Positions 43,135 through 51,771 of a DNA stretch of 64,000 bases are shown in pieces. The notes beneath the pieces are model-generated. The model made no database searches. It was not told where the DNA came from and saw only the letters and a program-made list of their open reading frames with translations. Numbering within the stretch: the stretch's first letter is position 1; every line of letters starts with the position of its first letter. The position numbers were made by a program, and so were the translations under genes. Source of the stretch: Oceanospirillum sp048265165 (GTDB taxonomy: Bacteria; Pseudomonadota; Gammaproteobacteria; Pseudomonadales; Halomonadaceae); the NCBI RefSeq assembly GCF_048265165.1, contig NZ_JBLXCD010000010.1, positions 13,448 to 77,447 on the forward strand, given 5' to 3'.

Positions 43135-44967
43135 ATGTCAGATCTTCAGCAAAGCTTCCCAAATATCACCCGTACTTACGGTGAAGAGGAACGACTCAAA
43201 GAGTTATCCGAGCTCGAAATAATAGAGTCAGAACCTGAAGCTCAGTACGATCAACTGGTTATGCTAATGAGCCTGACATTCTCAGTCCCAATCGCTGGCA
43301 TCTCATTTATTGACCAAAACAGGCAGTGGTTTAAATCCGAAGTCGGGCTTAATCAAAAAGAGTTCTCCCTGGAAGACAGTTTTTGCAATGAGGCTAATCT
43401 GAAGGAAGACTTTCTGGTTATTCCCGACACCCATCAACATCCCGACTTTAAAAAACACTCCCTAGTTATTTCAGACCCAAAAGTACGCTTTTATGCCAGT
43501 GTTCCTATCAGAAGCCCTGCGGGGACACCGATAGGTTGCTGTTGCATCATGGATACAGCCCCACGGCAGCCTGATAAAAACGAGATCAGGCAACTGACAC
43601 TCTTCGCCCACCTGGCAGAAGCGCAGATTCAACTACACGCTGAAACCCTCTGCTTAAAGAAGCAAGCCGTGAATACGGCTTATTATGACGCACTCACAGG
43701 GCTACCCAATCACAGTTTATTTATTGATCGCCTGGATCAGGCCTTGATGAGTATCTCGGATAGCAGCCAGATCAGTGTCTGTGTCGTTCATCTGTGTCGT
43801 TTTGACGAGCTGAATCATGCCCGAGGTAAGGAGTGGGCCGATAAGGTGATGTTCTATACCGCAATCAGGCTCCGGGGTAGCTTACCAATATCAAACACTG
43901 TCGCCCGTCTTGAAGGGGCTAAGCTTGCAGTCTTCAGTGTCAGCAAAGGACAGGCGCAGGATAACCGCAACAGCCACAAAAAACTGGCTAAACGTATCCT
44001 GGAGCTCTGTGAACAGGAGATAAGAGTTGAGGGTGCAGTGTTGCACGTCCCAGTCAAACTGGGAGTTAGCCACTACCCTGGCACAGGATCAACACCTGAC
44101 GCCTTACTGGAACAGGCTAAGTCCAGTAGTAAACGGGGAAAAACCATCAACTATTTTTCCAAGGAGCTCTCCAGTGAATCAAACCGCCGCTTCGAGGTTG
44201 AACAGCACCTGCAGCAAGCTCTGAACGAGAACCGCTTTCATGTGGAGTATCAGCCTATTGTTGATATTCAAAGCGGTAAGCTGCGTAGTCTGGAAGCGCT
44301 TCTGCGCCTGAATGTCGATGACGGCCCGATATCACCGGGGGAGTTTATACCTGTTGCCGAAGATACCGGCCTGATTTTACCCGTAGGTGAATGGGTACTA
44401 AGAACGGTTTGTCGGCAGATTGGCACCTGGCGCTCCCACATGAGAGACAATCCTATGCCGGTAGCCGTAAACCTAGCCAGTGAACAGATGGGCCTGAAGA
44501 ATCTGAGTAGCCTGGTGTTGTCAGCTATCTATGATAACGACCTGAGGCACTCTCAGTTACAACTGGAAGTGACCGAAACCAGCCTTATGAAAAATATCGA
44601 CCGTGCGATACAGAATATGGAAGAGATTCTGCGTCACGGTGTACATTTCTCGCTTGATGATTTTGGTACAGGATACTCATCGCTGAGCTATTTGCAGCGA
44701 TTGCCGGTCACTAAAGTCAAACTGGATCGGGCGTTTATTCAGAATATTGATACCAATAAACATGACCGTATTCTGGCAAAGAACATTATTAATCTGTGCC
44801 ATGAGCTGAATAAAATAACCGTGGCTGAAGGTATTGAAACCCAGTCTCAGCTTGATACTTTGCGGGAGTTAGGTTGCGACTTAGGTCAGGGTTACTTTTT
44901 TAGCCGTCCCTTAACCACTGAAGCGATCAATGAGCGCATAATCAGCAGTCAACTCATTTTTCCCTGA
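43135..44967 (+). CDS. GAF-degenerate GGDEF-EAL c-di-GMP phosphodiesterase
   Basis: A protein of about 610 residues (start ATG at 43135, AGGTG 6 nt upstream). Domain order: GAF-like sensor (about 20-165; FVIPDTHQHPDFKKHSLV, VRFYASVPIRSPAGTPIGCCCI is typical), a GGDEF-derived domain (about 185-350), and an EAL domain (about 355-605). The GGDEF site is destroyed: the active loop reads LEGAKLA, so it cannot make c-di-GMP. The EAL domain keeps its catalytic residues (LEALLRL, NLASEQM, EVTETSLM, DDFGTGYSSLSYL, KLDRAFIQNI, AEGIET, GQGYFFSRPL), so it should hydrolyse c-di-GMP. No signal peptide, so cytoplasmic. The inactive domain may bind GTP and regulate, as in some relatives (inferred). Confidence 0.88.
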   Translation: MSDLQQSFPNITRTYGEEERLKELSELEIIESEPEAQYDQLVMLMSLTFSVPIAGISFIDQNRQWFKSEVGLNQKEFSLEDSFCNEANLKEDFLVIPDTHQHPDFKKHSLVISDPKVRFYASVPIRSPAGTPIGCCCIMDTAPRQPDKNEIRQLTLFAHLAEAQIQLHAETLCLKKQAVNTAYYDALTGLPNHSLFIDRLDQALMSISDSSQISVCVVHLCRFDELNHARGKEWADKVMFYTAIRLRGSLPISNTVARLEGAKLAVFSVSKGQAQDNRNSHKKLAKRILELCEQEIRVEGAVLHVPVKLGVSHYPGTGSTPDALLEQAKSSSKRGKTINYFSKELSSESNRRFEVEQHLQQALNENRFHVEYQPIVDIQSGKLRSLEALLRLNVDDGPISPGEFIPVAEDTGLILPVGEWVLRTVCRQIGTWRSHMRDNPMPVAVNLASEQMGLKNLSSLVLSAIYDNDLRHSQLQLEVTETSLMKNIDRAIQNMEEILRHGVHFSLDDFGTGYSSLSYLQRLPVTKVKLDRAFIQNIDTNKHDRILAKNIINLCHELNKITVAEGIETQSQLDTLRELGCDLGQGYFFSRPLTTEAINERIISSQLIFP

Positions 44968-44994
44968 TGGAAAGAAAAACAGGACATAAAATAG

Positions 44995-46167
44995 CTATTC
45001 TGCCAACAGCTTACGCTCTCCTTCCACTTTAATAATCTGGTCACGGCCAATTTTTTTAGCCTGATAAAGAGCTTCATCGATGTAAAGAATGGAAGTCTGA
45101 ACATCAACAAGAACTTCGCCCAGGCCGGCGCTGGCTGTCAGGTGAATGGTATGATTGCCATACTGAACAGGTGTTTCACGACAGGTATCCAAAACACGCT
45201 GAATAACCTGTTCTGCCTCATCAGGACGCGTCTCAGGCAGTGCAATAATGAACTCTTCACCGCCATAACGGCCGATAATATCCGTCGCTCGCAGCACATC
45301 CTTCAGCTGCCTGGAGAACGTAAGCAGAACTTTGTCTCCTGCCTGGTGACCATAAGTATCATTAATGATCTTAAAGTGATCCAGATCCAGCAAAGCCATG
45401 GTTAGGGTTCGGTTATAGCGCTCAGAACGACTAAGCTCTGATTCAGCCAGTGACATAAAAGCCCGACGGGTTAGAAGTCCCGTCAGACCATCTGTGGTTG
45501 CCTGTTTAAATAATTTAAGCTGCATATGTAACTGTGAAAGCTGAGCCCAGATCGCAATACTCATAATGACCGCCAACAGCCAAAGATTATTCAACGAAGC
45601 AAGCGTAAACATTTGTCGTTGAATCAACTCATCTAGAGAGAGCGTAAAAATAGTGACCAGAGCTAACAAACTCCCTTCCCTGAGCGTTAGCGGAAAGACA
45701 CAGTGGATCGTAATAATCAAAAATGGCAAAAACGTGTAGGAAGCCAGCCGGGCATCCGACAAATGTTCCCCTAGGATAAATTGCGCCGACAGGTGGAACA
45801 GCGCTGGGATCACCATCAACATAAACAGTCGGATCCGAGCATGCCTTAGAGAGAAAACATAGGAAGCTTTAACCCAGAGCGCCAGCAATGAAAGCGAAAA
45901 AAGCAAGCGGGCCGCGGCCATTATGCCGAAGCTGCCTTCCGGCAGAATAAAGTAATCAACAGGAATCCAGAGGGGAGTCAATATTGAGAACAGCAACGCC
46001 AGGGCACGAACGCGGGTATTGATGTACTCAGCCCTGACAAGGTTAAAATCTGCAGGGTGCTTACGGCTACCGACAAGCTCATAACCCCGTACCTGTTCAA
46101 ACATATAGCGCAGGCGATGCGGCAACGTCATAGAACCGACATCGGTCAGAATGGATTTTTCACGCAT
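44995..46167 (-). CDS. Membrane-bound diguanylate cyclase
   Basis: A 390-residue protein with five or six hydrophobic helices (about residues 54-210) followed by a GGDEF domain. The active site is RYGGEEF (about 300-306), with an I-site RATD exactly five residues before GGEEF, so c-di-GMP synthesis with product inhibition is expected. The DxLTG (DGLTGLLTR) and DLDHFKIINDTYGHQAGD motifs are complete. The N-terminal membrane part resembles MASE-type sensors, but I cannot assign the subclass. It is convergent with the GAF-EAL gene and divergent from the response regulator. Confidence 0.9.
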   Translation of the reverse strand: MREKSILTDVGSMTLPHRLRYMFEQVRGYELVGSRKHPADFNLVRAEYINTRVRALALLFSILTPLWIPVDYFILPEGSFGIMAAARLLFSLSLLALWVKASYVFSLRHARIRLFMLMVIPALFHLSAQFILGEHLSDARLASYTFLPFLIITIHCVFPLTLREGSLLALVTIFTLSLDELIQRQMFTLASLNNLWLLAVIMSIAIWAQLSQLHMQLKLFKQATTDGLTGLLTRRAFMSLAESELSRSERYNRTLTMALLDLDHFKIINDTYGHQAGDKVLLTFSRQLKDVLRATDIIGRYGGEEFIIALPETRPDEAEQVIQRVLDTCRETPVQYGNHTIHLTASAGLGEVLVDVQTSILYIDEALYQAKKIGRDQIIKVEGERKLLAE

Positions 46168-46491
46168 TAGTATGTTCGACCTAAAGTTATCAAAGAGCTA
46201 TATTCAAAAAAAACGAATAAAAACAATGTGTTTTAAACCTACTATACTCTTATTTTTATTGAGAGTTATCACCCGGCAACCAGAAAACTAAAACCGCTAC
46301 TTTTTGTGACGCACCACACTATTTTTCAGCACACGATTAACGGTATGGTTTTTTTTCTGTTAAGGTCTATTGTTAGATACAGAAAGAATGTATCACTTCG
46401 TAATTATAACAGAAAAAGCCAAAGACCTTATTCAGGCTGAGTCTAACTATAAAAAAACCTTAAGGTTTAACACAACAGCTAAAAAGGATCG
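46168..46491. other. AT-rich divergent control region (324 bp), no gene seen
   Basis: Separates the divergent diguanylate cyclase and response-regulator genes. It is rich in T- and A-runs and holds no supported reading frame. It should contain both promoters, but no convincing operator repeat was found. Confidence 0.5.
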
Positions 46492-47511
46492 ATGCAGCGG
46501 ATGACTACCCCCATCGTCATATGTGATGATTCTAGCTTTGCACGTAAGCAGATGGCTCGTGCCTTACCCGGAAGCTGGGATATTGAAATCAGCTTCGCCA
46601 ATCATGGTGGAGAAGCGATTGAATTAATTAAGGCCGGTAAAGCTGATATCTTATTTCTTGATCTCAACATGCCGGTAATGGATGGTTACGCCGTTCTGGA
46701 GGCCATTCGCACTGAAGATCTGCCGACCATGGTTCTTGTCGTATCCGGCGACATCCAGCCCGAAGCCTATAAACGTGTCAAAGATCTGGGCGCCCTCGAC
46801 TTTATCAAAAAACCAGCCACGACAGAGAAAATCACTGAGATTCTCCTTTCATACGGTATTATTAGCGCCTCTCAGCCCCAGACTGAAACAGAACTGGCCC
46901 GCTTTGACGAAGAGGTTGCCCTAACAGATCTGATCCAGGAAGTGGTTAATGTCTCTATGGGACAGGCAGGCAGTCTGCTGGCTGGCCTGCTCAACACTTT
47001 TATCCATTTACCTGTCCCCAAGATACACATAAAGCCTTATAACGAACTGAAAGAAGTTTTGGCCTCCAAGGATGCCGTATCTTTATCTGGTGTATCCCAG
47101 GGCTTTAATGGTTCCGGCATAGCTGGCGAAGCTATCCTACTCGTTGGGGATGAGAGCTTCCCCCATATGTCCCGTCTGATGCAATACGATCAAATGCCAT
47201 CAGGCCAGTCCGATGTAGCCTCTAACAATGACCTCGAAGTGCTCATGGATCTGTCAGGCATCCTGACCGGAGCCTGCCTGAAAGGTATCGCTGAGCAGCT
47301 GGATGTAGAGTTCAGTTATAGCCACCCCGTAATTTTAGGTCAGAAAAAGAGGCTTCCTCCACTACTGGGTTCCCCTGACCAACAGCAAAAAGTACTGGCA
47401 ATTGAAATTGATTATGGCATCCCTGACCACCAGGTCGAGTGCGATCTAATTCTGGTGCTGACAGAGGATTCTTTGCCAGTTTTGACAGAGCGAGCGGGGT
47501 ACCTGAAGTGA
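46492..47511 (+). CDS. Response regulator with CheC-like phosphatase domain
   Basis: A 339-residue protein. The N-terminal receiver (about 8-120) has acidic pocket CDDS (11-14), phosphoacceptor Asp57 (ILFLDLNMP), Ser85 and a conserved Lys in FIKKP. The C-terminal part (about 140-335) is CheC/CheX-like. Its first motif, Asp146-x3-Glu150-x2-Asn153-x22-Pro176, matches the CheC phosphatase signature exactly. The second copy is degenerate (MDLSGIL). It could dephosphorylate its own or another receiver. It overlaps the next gene, a PAS-GGDEF cyclase, by 4 nt (GTGA), so the two are co-translated. No histidine kinase is encoded nearby. Start chosen at 46492 with AAGGA close upstream; ATG 46501 is an alternative. 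Confidence 0.83.
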   Translation: MQRMTTPIVICDDSSFARKQMARALPGSWDIEISFANHGGEAIELIKAGKADILFLDLNMPVMDGYAVLEAIRTEDLPTMVLVVSGDIQPEAYKRVKDLGALDFIKKPATTEKITEILLSYGIISASQPQTETELARFDEEVALTDLIQEVVNVSMGQAGSLLAGLLNTFIHLPVPKIHIKPYNELKEVLASKDAVSLSGVSQGFNGSGIAGEAILLVGDESFPHMSRLMQYDQMPSGQSDVASNNDLEVLMDLSGILTGACLKGIAEQLDVEFSYSHPVILGQKKRLPPLLGSPDQQQKVLAIEIDYGIPDHQVECDLILVLTEDSLPVLTERAGYLK

Positions 47512-48473
47512 GCAATGATACACAAGATCTAGATATGCCACGCCTGCACTGGCTGATGCAGATGCTGCAAACGGTTGATGTCGGCTTAGTTGTTGTCGAC
47601 AGAGCCTTTGATATCCAGCTATGGAACGGCTTTATGGAGAACCATAGCGGTGTCCGCACATCTCAGGCCCGGGGCAATAATATTTTCAGCCTGTTCCCAG
47701 AGTTACCGGATCAATGGCTGACCCGCAAGATAGAGTCCGTGTTTACCCTGGACAGCCGGGCGTATTCGACCTGGGAACAGCGACCACACCTGTTCAAATT
47801 TAAAAGCTATCGCCCATTGACCGGCAAATCAGAACAGATGTATCAGAACATCACCATTATTCCTTTAACAGGTATGGACAAACGTGTGACCCATGCCTGT
47901 ATTCTGGTTTACGATGTAACGGATATCGCGACCAGCAAAATTGAGCTGGAAAAGGCAAACCAGGAGCTGGCGCGGCTCAGTCGGACTGATCGCCTGACAG
48001 GTCTTAATAATCGGGGGCACTGGGAAGAGCGTCTCAGCCAGGAGTTTAGCCGCTTCAAACGCAGTCAGACGCTTTCTTCTCTGGTTATGTTTGATATCGA
48101 CCACTTTAAGCAAGTGAATGATACCTTCGGCCATCAGGCTGGGGATGAGGTTATAAAGCGGGTTGCCAGTACTCTGCTGAGTCTTCAGCGGGAAACGGAT
48201 ATTTCCGGCCGCTATGGCGGGGAAGAGTTCGGCGTTATCCTGCCGGAAACAAACGCCGAGCAGGCTTCTATAATGTCTGAGCGGCTACGGGCCAAACTTG
48301 AAGCAGCCGTGGTTGAATACGAAGGACAACATATCAGCTTTACGGTAAGCCTGGGGGTCTGCGAGATAACATCAGATATGACAGAGTACAGCCAATGGCT
48401 TGAACGGGCTGACCAGGCACTCTATCGCTCCAAACGGAACGGCAGAAATCAGACAACGGTTCACTCAACCTGA
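47508..48473 (+). CDS. PAS-type diguanylate cyclase
   Basis: A 321-residue protein. I place the start at the GTG at 47508, whose GTGA overlaps the stop of the response regulator. A PAS-like sensor (about 15-140; MLQTVDVGLVVVDRAFDIQLWN) is followed by a short coiled-coil linker and a GGDEF domain. The active site is RYGGEEF (about 235-241), with an I-site RETD five residues before GGEEF and intact DRLTGLNNR and DIDHFKQVNDTFGHQAGD motifs. It should synthesise c-di-GMP under control of the preceding response regulator (inferred). It has no membrane helices. Confidence 0.88.
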   Translation: MSNDTQDLDMPRLHWLMQMLQTVDVGLVVVDRAFDIQLWNGFMENHSGVRTSQARGNNIFSLFPELPDQWLTRKIESVFTLDSRAYSTWEQRPHLFKFKSYRPLTGKSEQMYQNITIIPLTGMDKRVTHACILVYDVTDIATSKIELEKANQELARLSRTDRLTGLNNRGHWEERLSQEFSRFKRSQTLSSLVMFDIDHFKQVNDTFGHQAGDEVIKRVASTLLSLQRETDISGRYGGEEFGVILPETNAEQASIMSERLRAKLEAAVVEYEGQHISFTVSLGVCEITSDMTEYSQWLERADQALYRSKRNGRNQTTVHST

Positions 48474-48560
48474 CCGGCAAAGATTCAGGAAAACGGCCCT
48501 CTTTACAAAAGAAAGCATCTACACTGATAAAGAACCTCGTTTCTGACAAGGAGAGCCCCT

Positions 48561-49823
48561 ATGTATGACAGCATTGTATTGGGCAGTGGTGTTATTGGCG
48601 TAAACACAGCGTACTGGCTGGCCAAAGCGGGTCACAAGGTTCTGGTTATTGATCGTCAGCCAATACCGGGCAATGAAACCTCTTATGCTAACGGCGGCCA
48701 GATTGCCGTTAGCCACGCTGACCCCTGGGCCAAACCCTCTGCCCCCCTTTCTGTCATAAGAGATCTGATTCGGGATGATGCTCCTCTCCTCTTCCGGCCA
48801 GGAATGGACATCCGACAGTGGCGCTGGTTGCTAAGCTGGTTTGGGCAATGCACCCCCGGGCGGTGGCGCACAAATCTATTGGAAGCCATGCGCCTATCAG
48901 CTTATTCCCAGGAACTGACCCGCCAGGTTCAAAATGAGCACCAGTTAAAATACCAACAGATACGCAAAGGCGTACTCCACCTCTACAGAACGGATAAATC
49001 ACTAAACAGTGCGAAGCAAAGCATTGAACAAATGCAAAGTTTTGGGCTGAACCGAAAAATCATTACCCCGGAAGAAGCCCTCACCCAAGAGCCGGCCCTA
49101 AGGTTTAGTGATGAAAAAATTGTTGGCGCAACCTATACCGAGACAGATGAGTCCGGTGATGCACGTGAGTATTGCCAGCAATTAGCAGATGTCTGCCGGG
49201 AGATGGGAGTCACCTTCGCCATGAAGACTCATATCATGCAGTTAATTCGTGAAGGCCGCCGTGTTCATGTCAGAGTCAATGGTGAGCTGGGCAACCGCCA
49301 CCTAACCGCAAATCACCTGATTGTCTGTATGGGGCCTTGGTCAGCCAGACTTCTGAAACCAGTGAACGTTTGGCCCAATATCTACCCGGTTAAGGGATAC
49401 TCTATTTCTGTACCTTTAGAACATCCGGAAAAAGCACCGACGGTGAGTCTGACCGATGAAACCAACAAGCTGGTATTCAGTCGGCTGGGAGATGAACTGA
49501 GGGTCGCCGGTACCGGTGAACTGGGTGGCTATTCCCGTGAGCTTAATGTCAAACGCTGCGATCGTATTCTGGAACAGGCGAGAAGACTTTTCCCGGAAGC
49601 CGGTGGCTTTGACCAGGCTCGCTTCTGGACAGGGTTAAGGCCGGCAACACCCTCTGGGCTACCTTGTATCCGTAAAACCCGTTTTGACAATTTATGGATC
49701 AACAGCGGCCATAATATTGGCTGGACAATGGGCTGCGGCTCAGGAAAATACCTGGCAGACTTAATCAGCAACGGAACCGCAACTGAGTTTGACCATTACG
49801 AACTACCTGGCCATATCCTTTGA
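48561..49823 (+). CDS. dadA: D-amino acid dehydrogenase
   Basis: A 420-residue FAD enzyme of the DadA family. The FAD-binding GSGVIGVNTAYWLAKAGHKVLVID lies at the N-terminus, SYANGGQIAVSHADPWA near residue 45 is typical of DadA, and RPATPSGLPCIRKT with the C-terminal INSGHNIGWTMGCGSGKYLADLIS completes the family pattern. It oxidises D-alanine and other D-amino acids at the membrane, passing electrons to quinone. It has AAGGAG before the ATG. No alanine racemase gene lies next to it in this window, unlike the E. coli dadAX operon. A closely related dehydrogenase with another substrate is possible. Confidence 0.87.
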   Translation: MYDSIVLGSGVIGVNTAYWLAKAGHKVLVIDRQPIPGNETSYANGGQIAVSHADPWAKPSAPLSVIRDLIRDDAPLLFRPGMDIRQWRWLLSWFGQCTPGRWRTNLLEAMRLSAYSQELTRQVQNEHQLKYQQIRKGVLHLYRTDKSLNSAKQSIEQMQSFGLNRKIITPEEALTQEPALRFSDEKIVGATYTETDESGDAREYCQQLADVCREMGVTFAMKTHIMQLIREGRRVHVRVNGELGNRHLTANHLIVCMGPWSARLLKPVNVWPNIYPVKGYSISVPLEHPEKAPTVSLTDETNKLVFSRLGDELRVAGTGELGGYSRELNVKRCDRILEQARRLFPEAGGFDQARFWTGLRPATPSGLPCIRKTRFDNLWINSGHNIGWTMGCGSGKYLADLISNGTATEFDHYELPGHIL

Positions 49824-49849
49824 TTCATCCGGAAAAACAAGTCAGACAC

Positions 49850-50497
49850 TCAGACTGAGCGATAAAAACGAATTGAGGAAAACTCATATGGCTCCCCCAT
49901 TTCCGGCACAGTATTCGCGTTAAATGTATCCGCCAGCTGGTAAGAGGAATGGCTGAAATTCCTTACACGGGAATCAGCCACCCACACCTCCGGTGCAAAA
50001 CGAAAAAAGATGTCAAGCCAGGGCAGGTTCTCCCGATCATAAAGCACATCGGCAGCAATCAGGAGATCTGCTTCCATTTCAGGAAGAGCTAACAAATCCT
50101 CAGCAACCTGAAACGACACCTTATTCAGGCATGCATTCTCCTTACAGGCCAGCTGGGAGATGGGGTCAATATCACAGGCAATCACCTCCGCCCCCACCAT
50201 CGCGGCAGCAACAGCAACAACACCGGAGCCAGCTCCAAAGTCGATAACCCGTTTCCCAGTGACCTCTTCAGGATTTTCTAGGATAAAGCGTGCCAGCGCC
50301 AAACCACTCCCCCAGCAAAAACCCCAATATGGAGTATGCTCAAGAATAGCTATAATCTCATCGGACGAAAATGCCCGGTCAATGGGTTCGGGATCTACCA
50401 GCCAAAGCCTTATTTTATTGATACCCGGCAGAGTCACTTCTTTAACCCTGGCGGAAGGTAACATCTGCGCTAGCGCCTGATTCAACAACAGTGACAT
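49850..50497 (-). CDS. Class I SAM-dependent methyltransferase, EtfB-lysine-methyltransferase-like
   Basis: A protein of about 215 residues. The SAM-binding motif is VIDFGAGSGVVAVAAAMVGAEVIACDIDP, the acidic post-motif LLIAADVLYD resembles the lysine-methyltransferase D-x-x-Y/F variant, and PYWGFCWGSGLALARFI before motif I is typical of the COG3897 group that includes electron-transfer flavoprotein beta-subunit lysine methyltransferases. The target protein is not shown by sequence. The start at 50497 (ATG) or one codon earlier (GTG) has GGGAGA upstream. It follows the 50531-51025 gene by about 33 bp in the same direction. Confidence 0.8.
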   Translation of the reverse strand: MSLLLNQALAQMLPSARVKEVTLPGINKIRLWLVDPEPIDRAFSSDEIIAILEHTPYWGFCWGSGLALARFILENPEEVTGKRVIDFGAGSGVVAVAAAMVGAEVIACDIDPISQLACKENACLNKVSFQVAEDLLALPEMEADLLIAADVLYDRENLPWLDIFFRFAPEVWVADSRVRNFSHSSYQLADTFNANTVPEMGEPYEFSSIRFYRSV

Positions 50498-50530
50498 CAC
50501 GCTTTCTCCCGTCTGCTGGTCAGACTGAAT

Positions 50531-51025
50531 TCAGACATTCAGCTCAGTCAGCTGAACAGCCAACGCTTCAACCTGTTCAGGTGTACCATTTTCGCGCCAC
50601 CATAACGTCAGAGCGGCCGTACCAGCCTCAAAAATCAGAGTATCCTCCGGCAACACCTTCAACAAAGCTTTCAGGCTTGCCTCCTGGCCATCATCCAGAG
50701 CCGGAGACGGGGTCTCTAACCAAACCCATCCGGAAATAAATTCATCACCCCGGTACTGGATCTCTTCTTTGTCTAATCGAGCACAGTGTCCCAGGCGAAA
50801 GCGATGAACAGGGCCCTTATCATCAGCCTCACGCATAACGCGGTAAGCAATCGCGCTGTTTTTAGCTCCCAGAAGTTCAAAGGTTTCTATTCGAACCCGA
50901 ATCCCCGCATGAAGTGCTATCTTTCTCAAGTGCATCTGATAACGCTGCCGCCTTGAAGGGACAATCCACGCTATCGGGCTAAGAACAGCTGCAAAAATCA
51001 GAACAACAATAAGCCAGGTACTCAT
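50531..51025 (-). CDS. Hypothetical protein with N-terminal membrane anchor
   Basis: No family is recognised. I set the start at the ATG at 51025 because GAGGTG lies 5 nt before it and the product then begins directly with a membrane helix (MSTWLIVVLIFAAVLSPIAWIV). The cytoplasmic part is a small alpha/beta domain of about 130 residues with several basic segments near the membrane (PSRRQRYQMHLRKIALHAG). It probably forms an operon with the methyltransferase downstream. Longer upstream starts would place 38 extra residues before the helix and are unlikely. Confidence 0.7.
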   Translation of the reverse strand: MSTWLIVVLIFAAVLSPIAWIVPSRRQRYQMHLRKIALHAGIRVRIETFELLGAKNSAIAYRVMREADDKGPVHRFRLGHCARLDKEEIQYRGDEFISGWVWLETPSPALDDGQEASLKALLKVLPEDTLIFEAGTAALTLWWRENGTPEQVEALAVQLTELNV

Positions 51026-51225
51026 ATAACACCTCAAAAAAACAGCTGCCCAGGGCAGGAAAATACGACACTCAGGTTTTGATTTGAACGATTGAAAGCT
51101 GCAAACCATGACCCACGCCAAGGGAGTGTCTGTGATCAATTTTTAAACTTGATTGCGCCCTATACTAATCGATAGACAAGGGATAAAGTACAGTCAGATA
51201 AGGATTTTTAGCAAGGGGACAGAAA

Positions 51226-51666
51226 ATGAGCCAATACAAACACGTACTGATTGCAGTGGATCTGACCGATGAATCCGGCCAGGTCATTGAAAAAGGTAAA
51301 GCTATTGCTGAGCGTAATGGTGCGAATATCAGCCTGATCCACGCTCTGGAGCCTCTGGGTTTTGCGTATGGTGGTGATATCCCAATGGATTTAACGACAA
51401 TTCAGGAGCAGCTCGAGCAACACGCTAAAGCGAAACTTTCTGATTTGGCTGCTCCGCTGAGCATCCCTCAGGAACAGCAACATATTCTGGTGGGTGTACC
51501 TGATAGTGAAATTCACCGTATGGCTAAAGATCAGGGTGTAGATCTGATCGTAGTTGGCAGTCACGGTCGGCATGGCCTGTCTCTGTTACTCGGCTCAACA
51601 TCTACCGGCGTCCTGCACGGTGCTAAATGTGATGTTCTGGCGGTGCGTATTCAGAAAGACACATAG
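51226..51666 (+). CDS. uspA: Universal stress protein UspA family
   Basis: A 146-residue alpha/beta protein with the UspA core: KHVLIAVDLTDES at the N-terminus and the ATP-binding-type glycine pattern VGSHGRHGLSLLLGSTSTGV near residue 110-130. Members with this pattern bind ATP; classical UspA lacks part of it. It helps survival under starvation or oxidative stress, the exact action being unknown. AAGGGG lies about 10 nt before the ATG. It is a single gene between the membrane-protein operon and convergent uup. Confidence 0.88.
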   Translation: MSQYKHVLIAVDLTDESGQVIEKGKAIAERNGANISLIHALEPLGFAYGGDIPMDLTTIQEQLEQHAKAKLSDLAAPLSIPQEQQHILVGVPDSEIHRMAKDQGVDLIVVGSHGRHGLSLLLGSTSTGVLHGAKCDVLAVRIQKDT

Positions 51667-51715
51667 ATACTCATACCAGGGGATACCTTACGGGTAACCT
51701 CAGACTCTGAAATGC

Positions 51716-51741
51716 CCCTGATAGCAAATACGCTATCAGGG
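51716..51741. terminator. Hairpin between uspA and uup
   Basis: CCCTGATAGC (51716-51725) pairs with GCTATCAGGG (51732-51741) with a 6-nt loop. No U-tract. It may terminate the convergent transcripts or stabilise 3' ends. Confidence 0.5.
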
Positions 51742-51771
51742 ACATTGCTCAGACAGTGTCGAATGCAGAAC

